The notes under the pieces are model-generated. The model ran no database searches. It saw only the letters and a program-made list of their open reading frames with translations, and was not told the DNA's origin. From the NCBI GenBank assembly GCA_913775525.1, contig CAJYLH010000016.1, positions 58,377 through 122,376 of the forward strand: DNA of 64,000 bases, in the 5' to 3' direction. Below, one piece after another: positions 33,206-43,318 of this stretch; the stretch's first letter is position 1, and each line of letters starts with the position of its first letter. The translations under genes and the position numbers were made by a program. Source of the DNA: an uncultured Chryseobacterium sp. Lineage in GTDB: Bacteria; Bacteroidota; Bacteroidia; Flavobacteriales; Weeksellaceae.

Positions 33206-34654
33206 ATGAAAAATAGTATAAAAATAAGTTTAGTTTCTTTGTGTATTGGATTAGGATTAAGTTCATGCCAAAGCGATTTAACCTCGCTTAATGATGATCC
33301 TAAGCATCCATCGATTCTGCCCTCAGAAAATCTGTTGGCCACCGCCTTATACCAATCTTCCTATTATATGGATAATCCAAGTGTGAATTTTAACAATTAC
33401 AGGTTCTTCACACAACAAATGTCAGAAACTCAGTATCCGGATGAAACTCAGTATAATTTAGTGACCCGTAACCAGCCGCGTAATCATTTCAACAGGATGT
33501 ATGTATACAGTCTCAATAATATTAAGCAGGCAAAAACTAATTTGAAAAATGAGGTAGAAGCAGACGAGAACGTGCGCAACAATAAACTGGCAACTCTGGA
33601 AATTGAAGAAATTTTTATCTGGGAGAATCTGGTGGATACTTATGGCGATATTCCTTATTATGATACATTTAAGCCTGACGAAAATTTGACGCCAAAATAC
33701 GATGATGCCAAAACTATTTACCTTGACTTAATCAAGAGAATCGATCTTGCTGTTGCGCAGATAAAATCAGGAGTGAACGGCTATGCGCCGGTTTCCGGAA
33801 ATTATTCTGGAGATCTGGTATATTCCGGAAATATGACTAAATGGAAAAAATTTGCTAATTCTATTAAGCTAAGGCTAGGAATGAATTTGGCAGATGTTGA
33901 TCCTTCATTATCAAAAACTACTGTAGAAGCTGCTGTAGCCGCCGGAGTTATTTCTTCCGATGCTGAGGCATACAAATTTAATTATGACGGCAATACATTT
34001 TCAAACCCTGTTTTTGATAATTTAGTGGCATCCGGCAGAAATGACTTTTTACCAAGTGCCCTAACAATCAATACGATGACTTCTCTTTCGGATCCGAGGC
34101 TGGATGTTTGGTTTACTAAAGTATCAGGTGTTTATAAAGGAGGTGTTTTTGGGGAAATAAACGATCCGTATACTGGTTTTTCGCAATTGGGTTCTTATTT
34201 TAGAAGTGCTACAGCACCATCGAATCTACTGAGCTATGCAGAAGTAGCATTCTTAAAAGCTGAAGCTGCTGCAAGGGGATATTCTATAGGAGATACAGCG
34301 CAGAATCTTTATAATGCAGCGGTAACTGAATCTATGAGAGAAAATGGAGTAAGTTCTGCCAATACCACAGTTTATTTAGCCACAAATCCTTACAACGCTG
34401 CAAACTGGAAACAGTCTATCGGAGTACAGGCCTGGATTGCAATGTTCAATAAAGGATTTGCAAGCTGGAATTTTACACGACGTCTTGATTATCCTGTTCT
34501 GGTAAACCCTCCTAAATCCAATTTATCTTCTGTTCCTTATAGAATGCCATATTCGGATCAGGAATATGTACTGAATGGGGCTAATGTAAAAGCTGCCGGA
34601 GATAAGATAGGTGGTGATAAAGCCACTACCAAATTATTTTGGGATAAGTTTTAA
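33206..34654 (+). CDS. SusD/RagB-type substrate-binding lipoprotein
   Basis: 482 residues from the ATG at 33206; a TTG three codons upstream is also in frame but unlikely. Lipoprotein signal MKNSIKISLVSLCIGLGLSSC, lipidated Cys21. The body is alpha-helical with TPR-like pairs (FIWENLVDTYGDIPYYD, LSYAEVAFLKAEAAARGY), as in the SusD-like_2 group. It caps the SusC barrel at the cell surface and binds the substrate. Downstream, a strong terminator at 34709. Confidence 0.92.
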   Translation: MKNSIKISLVSLCIGLGLSSCQSDLTSLNDDPKHPSILPSENLLATALYQSSYYMDNPSVNFNNYRFFTQQMSETQYPDETQYNLVTRNQPRNHFNRMYVYSLNNIKQAKTNLKNEVEADENVRNNKLATLEIEEIFIWENLVDTYGDIPYYDTFKPDENLTPKYDDAKTIYLDLIKRIDLAVAQIKSGVNGYAPVSGNYSGDLVYSGNMTKWKKFANSIKLRLGMNLADVDPSLSKTTVEAAVAAGVISSDAEAYKFNYDGNTFSNPVFDNLVASGRNDFLPSALTINTMTSLSDPRLDVWFTKVSGVYKGGVFGEINDPYTGFSQLGSYFRSATAPSNLLSYAEVAFLKAEAAARGYSIGDTAQNLYNAAVTESMRENGVSSANTTVYLATNPYNAANWKQSIGVQAWIAMFNKGFASWNFTRRLDYPVLVNPPKSNLSSVPYRMPYSDQEYVLNGANVKAAGDKIGGDKATTKLFWDKF

Positions 34655-34708
34655 GAGACATTTCACTTAACAGATTCATATTTAAAAATTAGCTCTTAAG
34701 CTAACTAT

Positions 34709-34739
34709 GGCCGGAAGACCTCTTCCGGCCTTTTATTTT
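34709..34739 (+). terminator. Terminator of the susCD operon
   Basis: GGCCGGAAGA-CC-TCTTCCGGCC followed by TTTTATTTT. Confidence 0.9.
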
Positions 34740-34744
34740 GGAAT

Positions 34745-34785
34745 AAAAAAATGGTCAGAAATTGATTCCGACCATTTTTATTTTT
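34745..34785 (-). terminator. Terminator of nadA
   Basis: AAAAATGGTC, a 14-nt loop and GACCATTTTT, with T-run on both strands. It lies about 50 nt past the nadA stop and is back to back with the susCD terminator. Confidence 0.75.
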
Positions 34786-34832
34786 GAATGATTTATCTTT
34801 TTAGAATATATCTTCGATAAGTTATGAAAAAA

Positions 34833-35858
34833 TTACTTGATGCTTTTTGAAAGATCGAGCATAGCTTCAATCGGTTTCAGTGCTTTTAACCTGAGTTCTT
34901 CATCAATGATGATTTCAGGGAGCTCATATTTCATGCACAGATACAGCTTCTGCATCGTATTGCGTTTCATGTAGAAACATTCCGAGCAGTTGCAGCTTTC
35001 GTCAAATACCAGCGCAGGAATCAAGGTTTTATGCGGCGCGCGCTTTTTCATTTCGTGAAGGATGCCTTCTTCAGTAGCAATGATAAATTTCTGGCAGTCT
35101 TCTTTTTCCACATAATTCAGCAGGGCAGAGGTGGAACCGATGAAATGAGCCAGCTTTAATACGGCTTCTTCACTTTCCGGGTGGGCAATCAGCTTGGCAT
35201 CCGGGTTGTCTGCTAACTGCTTTGCAATCCTTTCCATTGAAAATGCTTCGTGAACAATGCAGCTTCCGTCCCAAAGGATCATGTCACGGCCGGTTTTCTG
35301 GGAAAGGTATCTACCCAGGTTTTTATCCGGGGCAAAAATGATCGGACGATCCTTCGGCAGGGCTTCAATAACAGTTTCTGCGTTGGAGCTGGTTACTATA
35401 ATATCGCTCTCAGCCTTGGTTTCCGCATTACAGTTGATGTAAGTGGCCACCAGGGCATCCGGATACTGTTCACGCATTTTCCTTAATCCTTCTCCCGAAC
35501 ATCCGTCTGCCAGTGAACATCCGGCCATGGTATCGGGAAGCACCACTTTTTTGGTGGGGTTGAGGATTTTAGCGGCTTCGGCCATAAAATGGACCCCACA
35601 GAATACAATCATGTCGGCATCCGTGTCTTTGGCCTGTCTGGCCAGCTGTAAGGAATCGCCAAGGAAGTCAGCGATATCCTGAATATCTCCCGGCTGATAA
35701 TAATGGGCGAGGATCACAGCGTTCTTTTCCTTCTTAAGTTCCAGAATAGCTTTGACCAGTTCGTCTCCTTCCGGAATGACAAAATCTTTTATATCTAAAA
35801 ATCCCTTTACAGGAATGGCAGATTTGGCTTTTTCTAATGTTTCGGTACTCATATCCAC
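34833..35858 (-). CDS. nadA: Quinolinate synthase
   Basis: Condenses iminoaspartate with dihydroxyacetone phosphate to quinolinate in NAD synthesis, using a [4Fe-4S] cluster. 341 residues. Seen: LAHYYQPGDIQDIADFLGDS near residue 50, CSLADGCSG (~115), NCNAETKA (~142), CNCSECFYMKRNTM near residue 295. Cysteines at these three places match the cluster ligands. No nadB or nadC is next to it. Confidence 0.95.
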   Translation of the reverse strand: MDMSTETLEKAKSAIPVKGFLDIKDFVIPEGDELVKAILELKKEKNAVILAHYYQPGDIQDIADFLGDSLQLARQAKDTDADMIVFCGVHFMAEAAKILNPTKKVVLPDTMAGCSLADGCSGEGLRKMREQYPDALVATYINCNAETKAESDIIVTSSNAETVIEALPKDRPIIFAPDKNLGRYLSQKTGRDMILWDGSCIVHEAFSMERIAKQLADNPDAKLIAHPESEEAVLKLAHFIGSTSALLNYVEKEDCQKFIIATEEGILHEMKKRAPHKTLIPALVFDESCNCSECFYMKRNTMQKLYLCMKYELPEIIIDEELRLKALKPIEAMLDLSKSIK

Positions 35859-35959
35859 TTAATGTTTTGTTGATCAGAAGTTAGCAATTTGAATTGAGAA
35901 ATGGTATTTTACCAGGTTAAATTTTGCCCCTCGAATTCTTTTTGAAGCTTGCTTTCTGA

Positions 35960-36520
35960 CTATGCTATAAAATTCCTTATTAACAGTTCTATTTCTTTTT
36001 TTGCCTTTTCCAGATCATCGTTGATCACAATCGTGTCAAACTGATCAGCGTAGGACATTTCCTCTTCGGATTTTTCGATCCTGATCCTTATGGTCTCCGC
36101 ATCATCGGTATCCCTGGAGATCAGCCGTCTTTCAAGCTCTTCAATGCTCGGAGGCTTGATGAATATGGATAGGGCCTGTTCTCCGAAATATTTTTTCAGG
36201 GAAACCCCGCCCTTTACATCTACATCAAAAATAACCACTTTGCCCATGTTCCAGATCTTTTCCACTTCAGATTTCAGAGTTCCGTAATACTTGTCTGTGT
36301 ATACCTCCTCATATTCCACAAAAGCACCTTCTGCGATCTTCTGCCTGAATTCATCCGGCGAAAGAAAATGATAATCTACTGCATGTACCTCGCTTCCCCT
36401 GGGCTGGCGTGTGGTACATGATATGGAAAACTGGAGTTCGGATATGGTTTCCAGAGCATGTTTGACCAATGTGGTTTTACCGCTTCCGGAGGGGGCTGAA
36501 AATATGATGACCTTATTCAT
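35960..36520 (-). CDS. gmk: Guanylate kinase
   Basis: Phosphorylates GMP with ATP to GDP. 186 residues. P-loop SAPSGSGKTTLVKH at residues 7-20, GMP-binding ISCTTRQPRGSEVHAVDYHF at ~34-54, and lid region RLISRDTDDAETIRIRI. It follows yicC with 63 nt, a pairing common in many bacteria. Confidence 0.96.
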   Translation of the reverse strand: MNKVIIFSAPSGSGKTTLVKHALETISELQFSISCTTRQPRGSEVHAVDYHFLSPDEFRQKIAEGAFVEYEEVYTDKYYGTLKSEVEKIWNMGKVVIFDVDVKGGVSLKKYFGEQALSIFIKPPSIEELERRLISRDTDDAETIRIRIEKSEEEMSYADQFDTIVINDDLEKAKKEIELLIRNFIA

Positions 36521-36583
36521 GAATGATAAGAGAGAATTGATGATTAATGTATGTGAACTTTCACTTTTGACCTGATATTTATT

Positions 36584-37441
36584 TTATAAAACATTCAGGG
36601 TCTGCTCCTTAATTTTTTCAAGATCATCCTTCATCATCACCACCAGTTTCTGGATGGCTGCATGATTGGCTTTGGAACCCAGGGTATTGATCTCCCTGCC
36701 GATTTCCTGTGAAATGAAGCCCAGCTTTTTCCCGTTAAAGTCTTCGTTATCCATTACTTCCTGATAGTATTTAAGATGCTGTGCAAGACGTACCTTTTCT
36801 TCGGAAATGTCCAGTTTTTCCGTAAAGTAAGCCATTTCCTGGTAAAAACGGGTCTCGTCCACATTTTCGAATTCTTTAAGCGACTTCTGGTACCGCTCTT
36901 TTACGCTGTTAATACGTTCTTCTTCAAAAGGAACCACCTCAGAAAGGTACCGGTCGATATTCTGTAAATTCCTTTCCAGCTCCTCATGAAGGATTTTGCC
37001 TTCCGCTTTCCGGAACTCTTCAAATTTATTGACTGCACCATGAACAATAGCGGCCAGATTTTCCCATTCACCTTCAGTAAGTTCATCAGGTCTTGAAGTG
37101 ATGGCATCGGGAAAACGTACAGCCATTTTCAGGTATTCGAAATCGGGTCCGTCTGAAGCAACGGTGCGCAGTTCCGCAATATAAGAGTCAATAAGGTTTT
37201 TATTGATTTTTACGTCCGTGGTTTCCTGAAGGTTCTCTACGGTAACGTAGCAGTCTACTTTCCCGCGGATGATACGGTCGTTAAGGATTTTCCTGATTTC
37301 AAACTCTTTTTCCTTATAGCGTAACGGAACTTTAATATTCAGGTCGAAGCTTTTGCTGTTCAGGGATTTGATATCTACGGAGATTTTTTTTCCTTCAAAA
37401 ACACCTTCGGCTCTACCAAAGCCGGTCATGGATAAAATCAT
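36584..37441 (-). CDS. YicC/YloC-family endoribonuclease
   Basis: 285 residues. N-terminal YicC domain (MILSMTGFGRAEGVFEGK, then VDIKSLNSKSFDLNIKVP) and C-terminal DUF1732 (LGFISQEIGREINTLGSKAN, ending VVMMKDDLEKIKEQTLNVL). Members in E. coli and B. subtilis are RNases acting on structured RNAs. A TATCTTTG box (plus 37459-37466) lies 17 nt from the start. Cotranscribed with gmk. Confidence 0.92.
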   Translation of the reverse strand: MILSMTGFGRAEGVFEGKKISVDIKSLNSKSFDLNIKVPLRYKEKEFEIRKILNDRIIRGKVDCYVTVENLQETTDVKINKNLIDSYIAELRTVASDGPDFEYLKMAVRFPDAITSRPDELTEGEWENLAAIVHGAVNKFEEFRKAEGKILHEELERNLQNIDRYLSEVVPFEEERINSVKERYQKSLKEFENVDETRFYQEMAYFTEKLDISEEKVRLAQHLKYYQEVMDNEDFNGKKLGFISQEIGREINTLGSKANHAAIQKLVVMMKDDLEKIKEQTLNVL

Positions 37442-37535
37442 ACTTTTCTATTGTTGTACAAAGATAAACATTTAAATTAGCACGGTGAAATCTGTACAGA
37501 TTCTATCTGGAAGATATAATAATGAACGTGAACAG

Positions 37536-38447
37536 ATGAAAAATTTGATTTCTGTAGTAGGCCCCACGGGAATTGGTAAAACAAGGCTGGCAATTGACCT
37601 GGCAAAATATTTCGGGACTGAGATTGTTTCCTGTGACTCCAGGCAGTTTTTCAGGGAAATGAAAATCGGTACGGCAGCTCCTTCTGAGCAGGAATTAGCG
37701 CAGGCAGTGCATCATTTTATAGGCAATCTTTCCATTCAGGAGTACTATTCCATCGGGCAGTATGAGCATGATGCTGTACAGAAACTTCAGGAACTTTTTC
37801 TCTCTCTTGATACCGTTATCCTGGTCGGTGGCAGCATGATGTATGAAAAAGCCGTACTGGAAGGGCTGAATGACCTTCCTGAAGCTAATGATGAAAACCA
37901 GAAAAAGCTCCAGGCTATTCTTGAAAACGAGGGCATCATAAAACTGCAGGAAATACTGAAAGATCTGGATCCTGTATATTTTGAAGTGGTAGACATCCAT
38001 AACCACAGGAGGCTTTTGCGGGCCATTGATGTCATCTGGCAAACCCAGACGAAATACTCTGATCTTATTTCCGTTTCTCAGGGTTCCAGGGATTTTAATG
38101 TAATTCGGATCGGTATTGAAGCTCCCAGGGAAGCATTATATGAGAGGATCAACAAAAGAGTGGATATCATGATGGAAAACGGACTGCTGGAAGAAGCAAA
38201 GGGGCTGGAAGACTTCAGGAATCTGACCGCATTGAATACTGTAGGCTATTCTGAACTCTTTAAATACTTTGACGGTGAATGGGACCTGGATTTTGCTGTT
38301 TCTGAGATTAAGAAGAACAGCCGGAGGTATGCCAAACGCCAGCTAACCTGGTACCGGAAAGCAGATGATATCTATTACCTGCCTTTAGGATATAGGGCCA
38401 ATGATTTTGAAAGCCTGATTCTGCATATCAAAAGCCTGATGAAATGA
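37536..38447 (+). CDS. miaA: tRNA dimethylallyltransferase
   Basis: Adds a dimethylallyl group to A37 of tRNAs that read UNN codons. 303 residues from the ATG at 37536 (MKNLISVVGPTGIGKTRLAI); a GTG 17 codons upstream is in frame but adds non-conserved residues. P-loop GPTGIGKT, IVSCDSRQFFREMKIGTAAP, HHFIGN, NHRRLLRAIDV, RRYAKRQLTWYRK are family motifs in order. Divergent from yicC. Confidence 0.95.
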   Translation: MKNLISVVGPTGIGKTRLAIDLAKYFGTEIVSCDSRQFFREMKIGTAAPSEQELAQAVHHFIGNLSIQEYYSIGQYEHDAVQKLQELFLSLDTVILVGGSMMYEKAVLEGLNDLPEANDENQKKLQAILENEGIIKLQEILKDLDPVYFEVVDIHNHRRLLRAIDVIWQTQTKYSDLISVSQGSRDFNVIRIGIEAPREALYERINKRVDIMMENGLLEEAKGLEDFRNLTALNTVGYSELFKYFDGEWDLDFAVSEIKKNSRRYAKRQLTWYRKADDIYYLPLGYRANDFESLILHIKSLMK

Positions 38448-38536
38448 CATCATCATTAAAGCAGAAAATTAATACAGATTCTTAATCTGGGATTCAACGG
38501 CAGAAATCAACTGAAATAGTATTCTAAAAATAAAAA

Positions 38537-38556
38537 TGCGGCCCCGGAAGGCCACA
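38537..38556 (-). terminator. Terminator of the efflux operon
   Basis: On the minus strand TGTGGCC-TTCCGG-GGCCGCA (one G-U pair) followed by TTTTTATTTTT. Confidence 0.65.
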
Positions 38557-38593
38557 CTTTCTAACAATATAATTAATAGTTTTGATGCGTTCA

Positions 38594-40006
38594 TTATTTC
38601 CATCCGCCGCCTAAGGCACGATAGAGATCGACAATGCTGCTCAGGCGCTGTCTTTTTACGGATGCCAGATTCAACTCAGCCTGCAGGGAGTTTCCCTGTG
38701 CGGTAATAACCTCCAGGTAATTGGCCATTCCGCCCTTGTAAAGCATTTCGGCGCTTTTGATCCCATCTTTGAGGGTAGTCACCTGTTCAGAGGCTTTCTG
38801 TTCCTGGATCTTCAGGCTTTCATTGGATACCAGGGCATCAGAAACTTCACCTACCGCATTTAAAACCGACTGCCGGAAGGCCAGTACATTTTTCTCCCTT
38901 TGGATTTTAGCGACATTCAGGTCCGTTTTTAACTGCCGTTTCTGGAACACAGGCTGGGTAAGCCCTCCCAGTACCGAACCGAACAGGGATGCCGGCATCT
39001 GGAACCAGTTGTCAAATTTAAAGGAATTTACCCCACCGTTCGCAGTAATCCTCAGTGCCGGGTACATATTGGCCTGGGCAATGCCTACCATAGCATTGGA
39101 TTCCAGGACAGCCAGTTCCTGGCGGCGGACATCCGGACGGCGGCTCACCATTGCAGCAGGCAACCCGGCAGAAATATGCTGGGGCAGGGAAGTATCGGAC
39201 ATTTCAAGCGTCCTGTTAACTTTTCCCGGATTTTCACCTACCAGGATGCTCAGTGCGTTCTCTTGAATGGCAATATTCTGTTCCAGCTGGGCAATCAGAA
39301 ACTCTGTAGATTGCTTTTGGGCAGTAGCCTGCTGAACGCCCAGAGAAGTTGTATCACCGCTCTGCCACATTTTTTCTGTGATGGAAAGCGTATTACGGCT
39401 CAGCTCCAGGTTGGATTGCGCGATCTGCATCTGTTTGTCCAGCATCAGCAGATTGTAATAACCTTGTGCAATGGCCGCAACCACTTGGGTCTGGATAGCC
39501 TTGGTCGCCTCATAGGTCTGAAGGTACTGCATCCTGGATACTTCCTGCTGGTTTTTGATTTTCCCCCATATGTCCGCTTCCCAGGAAAGGTTGAAGGCTG
39601 CATTATAATCTTCCACATGGTTCTGACCGAGGAACAGGTTCAGGCTCTGGCCGTTCATACTGTTTTTTGAGGGCTTTGAAATCTGCGCAGCAACACCGAA
39701 TCCGATATCCGGATACTGAAGGTATCTGGCCTGCATCAGCCGCTCCTGTGAAGAAGCGACTTGCTGTAATGCAATCTGCAGGTCGTAGTTGTGTTGGATG
39801 CCCTTTTCAATAAGTTTCTGGAGGACCGGATCACTGAAAAACTCTCTCCACTGAAGGTTGGCAATACTTGCGGTATCCGCCGTAGCCGTATACTGGAACT
39901 GTTCAGGAAGATGAGTCTCCGGCTCTTTAAAAGCCAGTTTAGACACGCATGAAACAGATCCCAATGCTACTGCAAATGTTATAATGATATTTTTTACTTT
40001 TTTCAT
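38594..40006 (-). CDS. Outer-membrane efflux channel (NodT/OprM type)
   Basis: 470 residues. Lipoprotein-type signal ending SVSC (Cys20). Two repeats of the OEP domain; the helical barrel segments include PELAVLESNAMVGIAQANMYP-like (QELAVLESNAMVGIAQANM) and the C-terminal GGMANYLEVITAQGNSL, LYRALGGGW. TolC-like trimer that spans the outer membrane for the RND pump. Last gene of the operon; 99 nt behind the pump gene. Confidence 0.92.
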   Translation of the reverse strand: MKKVKNIIITFAVALGSVSCVSKLAFKEPETHLPEQFQYTATADTASIANLQWREFFSDPVLQKLIEKGIQHNYDLQIALQQVASSQERLMQARYLQYPDIGFGVAAQISKPSKNSMNGQSLNLFLGQNHVEDYNAAFNLSWEADIWGKIKNQQEVSRMQYLQTYEATKAIQTQVVAAIAQGYYNLLMLDKQMQIAQSNLELSRNTLSITEKMWQSGDTTSLGVQQATAQKQSTEFLIAQLEQNIAIQENALSILVGENPGKVNRTLEMSDTSLPQHISAGLPAAMVSRRPDVRRQELAVLESNAMVGIAQANMYPALRITANGGVNSFKFDNWFQMPASLFGSVLGGLTQPVFQKRQLKTDLNVAKIQREKNVLAFRQSVLNAVGEVSDALVSNESLKIQEQKASEQVTTLKDGIKSAEMLYKGGMANYLEVITAQGNSLQAELNLASVKRQRLSSIVDLYRALGGGWK

Positions 40007-40105
40007 AATGTTACATAGTTTAGTATGGTTTTATCCCGAAATATACTGACGATGATTGACGGTTTACTATTTTTACACATAGTTTTCCTGTCGTCATAAA
40101 CAGTC

Positions 40106-43100
40106 TCAGTGGGCTGCAGCCAGCAGTTTCTGCCGTTGAAGCTTTTTCTTTTTTATGCTCGGCATTTTCTCGTGCAGATACTGGAAGATCACATACATTA
40201 CAGGAATGATAAAGATCCCAAGGACTACTCCGGTAAACATTCCGCCTACTGTACTGATTCCGATGGAGTGATTTCCCTTGGCAGCAGCTCCCTGCGTCCA
40301 TACCAGCGGAAGCATACCGATAATAAAGGCGAATGAGGTCATCAGGATCGGTCTCAGACGCAGCCTGGATGCCTGTAAGGCAGATTCAATTAATGTTTTT
40401 CCTGCCTTTCTCCTCTGAACGGCAAATTCTACGATCAGGATGGCATTTTTAGCCAGTAATCCGACAAGCATGATCAGGCCGACCTGAACATAAATATTAT
40501 TATCAATCCCCGCTAAGCCTGTAAAGGCAAAGACTCCGAAGATTCCCGTAGGAACGGTAAGAATTACGGCAAATGGCAGGATATAGCTTTCATACTGCGC
40601 CGCCAGCAGGAAATAGACGAACAGGATGCTCAGCAGGAATACAAATGCAGTCTGCCCTCCGGTTTTGATTTCTTCACGTGTAATACCGGTCCATTCATAA
40701 CCATACCCTCTCGGCAGGGACTGCTGTGCTACTTCTTCTACAGCTTTAATGGCGTCCCCGGTACTATAGCCGGGTTTCGGGGTTCCGTTGATCGTCACTG
40801 CGTTGAACAGGTTGTTTCTGGTAACGGTTTCCGGGCCGAAGGTCCTTTTCAGGGTTACCAGGGTCTTTACCGGTACCATTTCGCCCAGGTTATTTTTTAC
40901 ATAGATGCCTTCCAGGGAATTGGCATCCGTACGGTAGGGAATATCCGCCTGAGCCATGACACGGTAATATTTTCCGAACCGGTTAAAGTCTGATACAAAG
41001 CTGCTTCCGTAATAGATCTGCATCGTCTGCATCAGTTCCGTTACCGACACGCCCAGCTGGTTGGCTTTATCCGCATCCACATCAATGGTATACTGAGGGT
41101 TCCCGGCAGCATATGTGGTAAAGGCAAATGCGATTTCCGGGCGTTTCATCAGTTCACCGATGAAAGCCTGCGTAGTTTTGCCCAGCTGTTCAAAAGACCC
41201 GTTCGTTTTATCTTGAAGCATGAACTCAAAGCCGGAAACATTTCCGAATCCCTGAACCGTAGGGAAGTTGAAGAAGAAGGCACTGGCATCTTTTACCTGG
41301 CCTACCTTACCGGTCAGCGCAGCCGCAATCTGGTCCGGATCTTTCATTTCGCCACGGTCCTCATAATCTTTAAGTTTAATGAAACCCGCAGAATACGGTG
41401 ATGCATTGGCATTGCTGATAAAATTGAGGCCGTCGGCAACCCACAGGTGATTTGTTGCCTTTTCCCCTTTTACAATGGCGTCGATCTGTTCCGTAGCCCT
41501 GTGCGTCCTTTCCAGTGAACTTCCGGGAGGCGTATTGACGGCATACAATACAAATCCCTGGTCTTCGGTAGGAATAAACCCTGAAGGTGCTTTCCTGACC
41601 AGGAATACACTTGCTAAAGTAATCAGGGCAAGTCCTCCTACAGCAACCCATTTGTTTTTGATCAGGAATTTAAGGCTGTAGATGTATTTATTGGTCATCT
41701 TATTGAAGCTGGTATTGAATGCCCTGAAAAATCTGGCTCCGAAACCCTTTTTGTTTCCATGGCCTTCATCACCGTGCTCAGGATCATTCAGAATCAGGGC
41801 GCATAAAGCAGGACTTAGCGTTAAAGCATTTACCGCTGAAATCATAATTGCAATAACCAGGGTGAATGCAAACTGACGATAAAAGACTCCTGCCGGGCCC
41901 TGCATGAATCCCACGGGAATAAATACAGCACACATCACCAGGGTGATGGAAATAATGGCCCCGGAAATTTCGCTCATCGAATGCGTGGTCGCCTGGTCTA
42001 CCGCCATTCCGGTATGTTCCATTTTGGAATGGACTGCCTCTACCACTACAATGGCATCATCCACCACGATACCAATCGCCAGAACCAAAGCAAACAGGGT
42101 CAGCATATTGATGCTGAAACCAAACAGCTGGAGGAAGAAGAAGGTACCGATAATCGCTACCGGAACTGCAATCGCCGGGATTAAAGTAGACCTGAAATCC
42201 TGAAGGAAAATATACACCACGATAAATACCAGGATGAAGGCAATCACCAGCGTCTCCACGACCTGATGAATGGATGCATCCAGGAAATCTTTGGAGTTAT
42301 ACATGATGATTGGCTTTACTCCTTTAGGCAATGTGGTAGAAAACTGATCCACCTGCTTTTCAATTTCAGTCAGGATATCATTGGCATTGGATCCTGCCGT
42401 CTGCAGAATAGCAAAGCCGGACACAGGTTTCCCATCCACTCTGTTGTCCGCAGTATAAGTATAGGAACCGAATTCCACCCTTGCCACATCCTTCAGTCTC
42501 AGGAAAGATCCGTCATTATTTGCTTTAATGGTGATATTTTCGTAGTCTTCGTTTTTATTCAGTTTTCCTTTGTATTTAAGGATGTATTCATACGTTTCTT
42601 TACTTCCCTGCCCGAGGCGGCCCGGTGCAGCTTCCAGATTGTGGTCTTTCACCGCGGCAAGAACTTCCTGAGGAGACAAGTTGTTGGCAGCCAATCGGTC
42701 CGGCTTCAGCCAGATCCTCATGGAGTAATCCCTCGTCCCGAATACCTGTGCCTGGGCTACTCCCGGGATACGCTGGATCTGCGGAATGATATTGATCTTC
42801 ATATAGTTCTGAAGGAAAAGCTCATCATACTGCTTAGGGTCATCGCTGGTTAAACCCATAAACATAATCATGCTGTTCTGTACTTTCTGGGTAGAAATCC
42901 CGGCCTGCACCACTTCCTGCGGAAGCTGGCTCATGGCTTTAGATACCCGGTTCTGTACATTAACGGCAGCATTGTCTGCATCAGAACCCTGCTTGAAGAA
43001 TACGCTGAGCGTCATCGTACCGTCGTTGCTGGAGTTGGAAGTCATGTACGTCATATTTTCCACACCGTTTACGGCTTCTTCAATAGGCGTCGCTACTGAA

Positions 43101-43276
43101 CGGGCCACAACTTCCGCATTGGCACCAGGGTAGAACGCAGTTACCTGAACGCTGGGCGGGGCAATATCCGGAAACAGGGTAATCGGAAGATTGAATACCG
43201 ACAGGGCTCCCAGCAGCAGCAGGATAATGGAGATGACGGTTGAAAGTACCGGCCTTTCTATAAATTGTTTTAACAT
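40106..43276 (-). CDS. RND multidrug efflux pump, HAE1 type
   Basis: 1056 residues with 12 membrane helices in two symmetrical halves and two large periplasmic loops. Seen: FIERPVLSTVISIILLLLGAL (TM1), GIVVDDAIVVVEAV with the two Asp of the proton relay in TM4, and a matching TM10 (MLVGLLAKNAILIVEFA). Uses the proton gradient to expel hydrophobic compounds. It shows the AcrB-like layout, not the metal (CusA) type. Operon order adaptor, pump, channel. Confidence 0.95.
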   Translation of the reverse strand: MLKQFIERPVLSTVISIILLLLGALSVFNLPITLFPDIAPPSVQVTAFYPGANAEVVARSVATPIEEAVNGVENMTYMTSNSSNDGTMTLSVFFKQGSDADNAAVNVQNRVSKAMSQLPQEVVQAGISTQKVQNSMIMFMGLTSDDPKQYDELFLQNYMKINIIPQIQRIPGVAQAQVFGTRDYSMRIWLKPDRLAANNLSPQEVLAAVKDHNLEAAPGRLGQGSKETYEYILKYKGKLNKNEDYENITIKANNDGSFLRLKDVARVEFGSYTYTADNRVDGKPVSGFAILQTAGSNANDILTEIEKQVDQFSTTLPKGVKPIIMYNSKDFLDASIHQVVETLVIAFILVFIVVYIFLQDFRSTLIPAIAVPVAIIGTFFFLQLFGFSINMLTLFALVLAIGIVVDDAIVVVEAVHSKMEHTGMAVDQATTHSMSEISGAIISITLVMCAVFIPVGFMQGPAGVFYRQFAFTLVIAIMISAVNALTLSPALCALILNDPEHGDEGHGNKKGFGARFFRAFNTSFNKMTNKYIYSLKFLIKNKWVAVGGLALITLASVFLVRKAPSGFIPTEDQGFVLYAVNTPPGSSLERTHRATEQIDAIVKGEKATNHLWVADGLNFISNANASPYSAGFIKLKDYEDRGEMKDPDQIAAALTGKVGQVKDASAFFFNFPTVQGFGNVSGFEFMLQDKTNGSFEQLGKTTQAFIGELMKRPEIAFAFTTYAAGNPQYTIDVDADKANQLGVSVTELMQTMQIYYGSSFVSDFNRFGKYYRVMAQADIPYRTDANSLEGIYVKNNLGEMVPVKTLVTLKRTFGPETVTRNNLFNAVTINGTPKPGYSTGDAIKAVEEVAQQSLPRGYGYEWTGITREEIKTGGQTAFVFLLSILFVYFLLAAQYESYILPFAVILTVPTGIFGVFAFTGLAGIDNNIYVQVGLIMLVGLLAKNAILIVEFAVQRRKAGKTLIESALQASRLRLRPILMTSFAFIIGMLPLVWTQGAAAKGNHSIGISTVGGMFTGVVLGIFIIPVMYVIFQYLHEKMPSIKKKKLQRQKLLAAAH

Positions 43277-43318
43277 AGGATGGTTTAATTTTTTAATGTT
43301 GTTGAAGCTTCAAAAGGC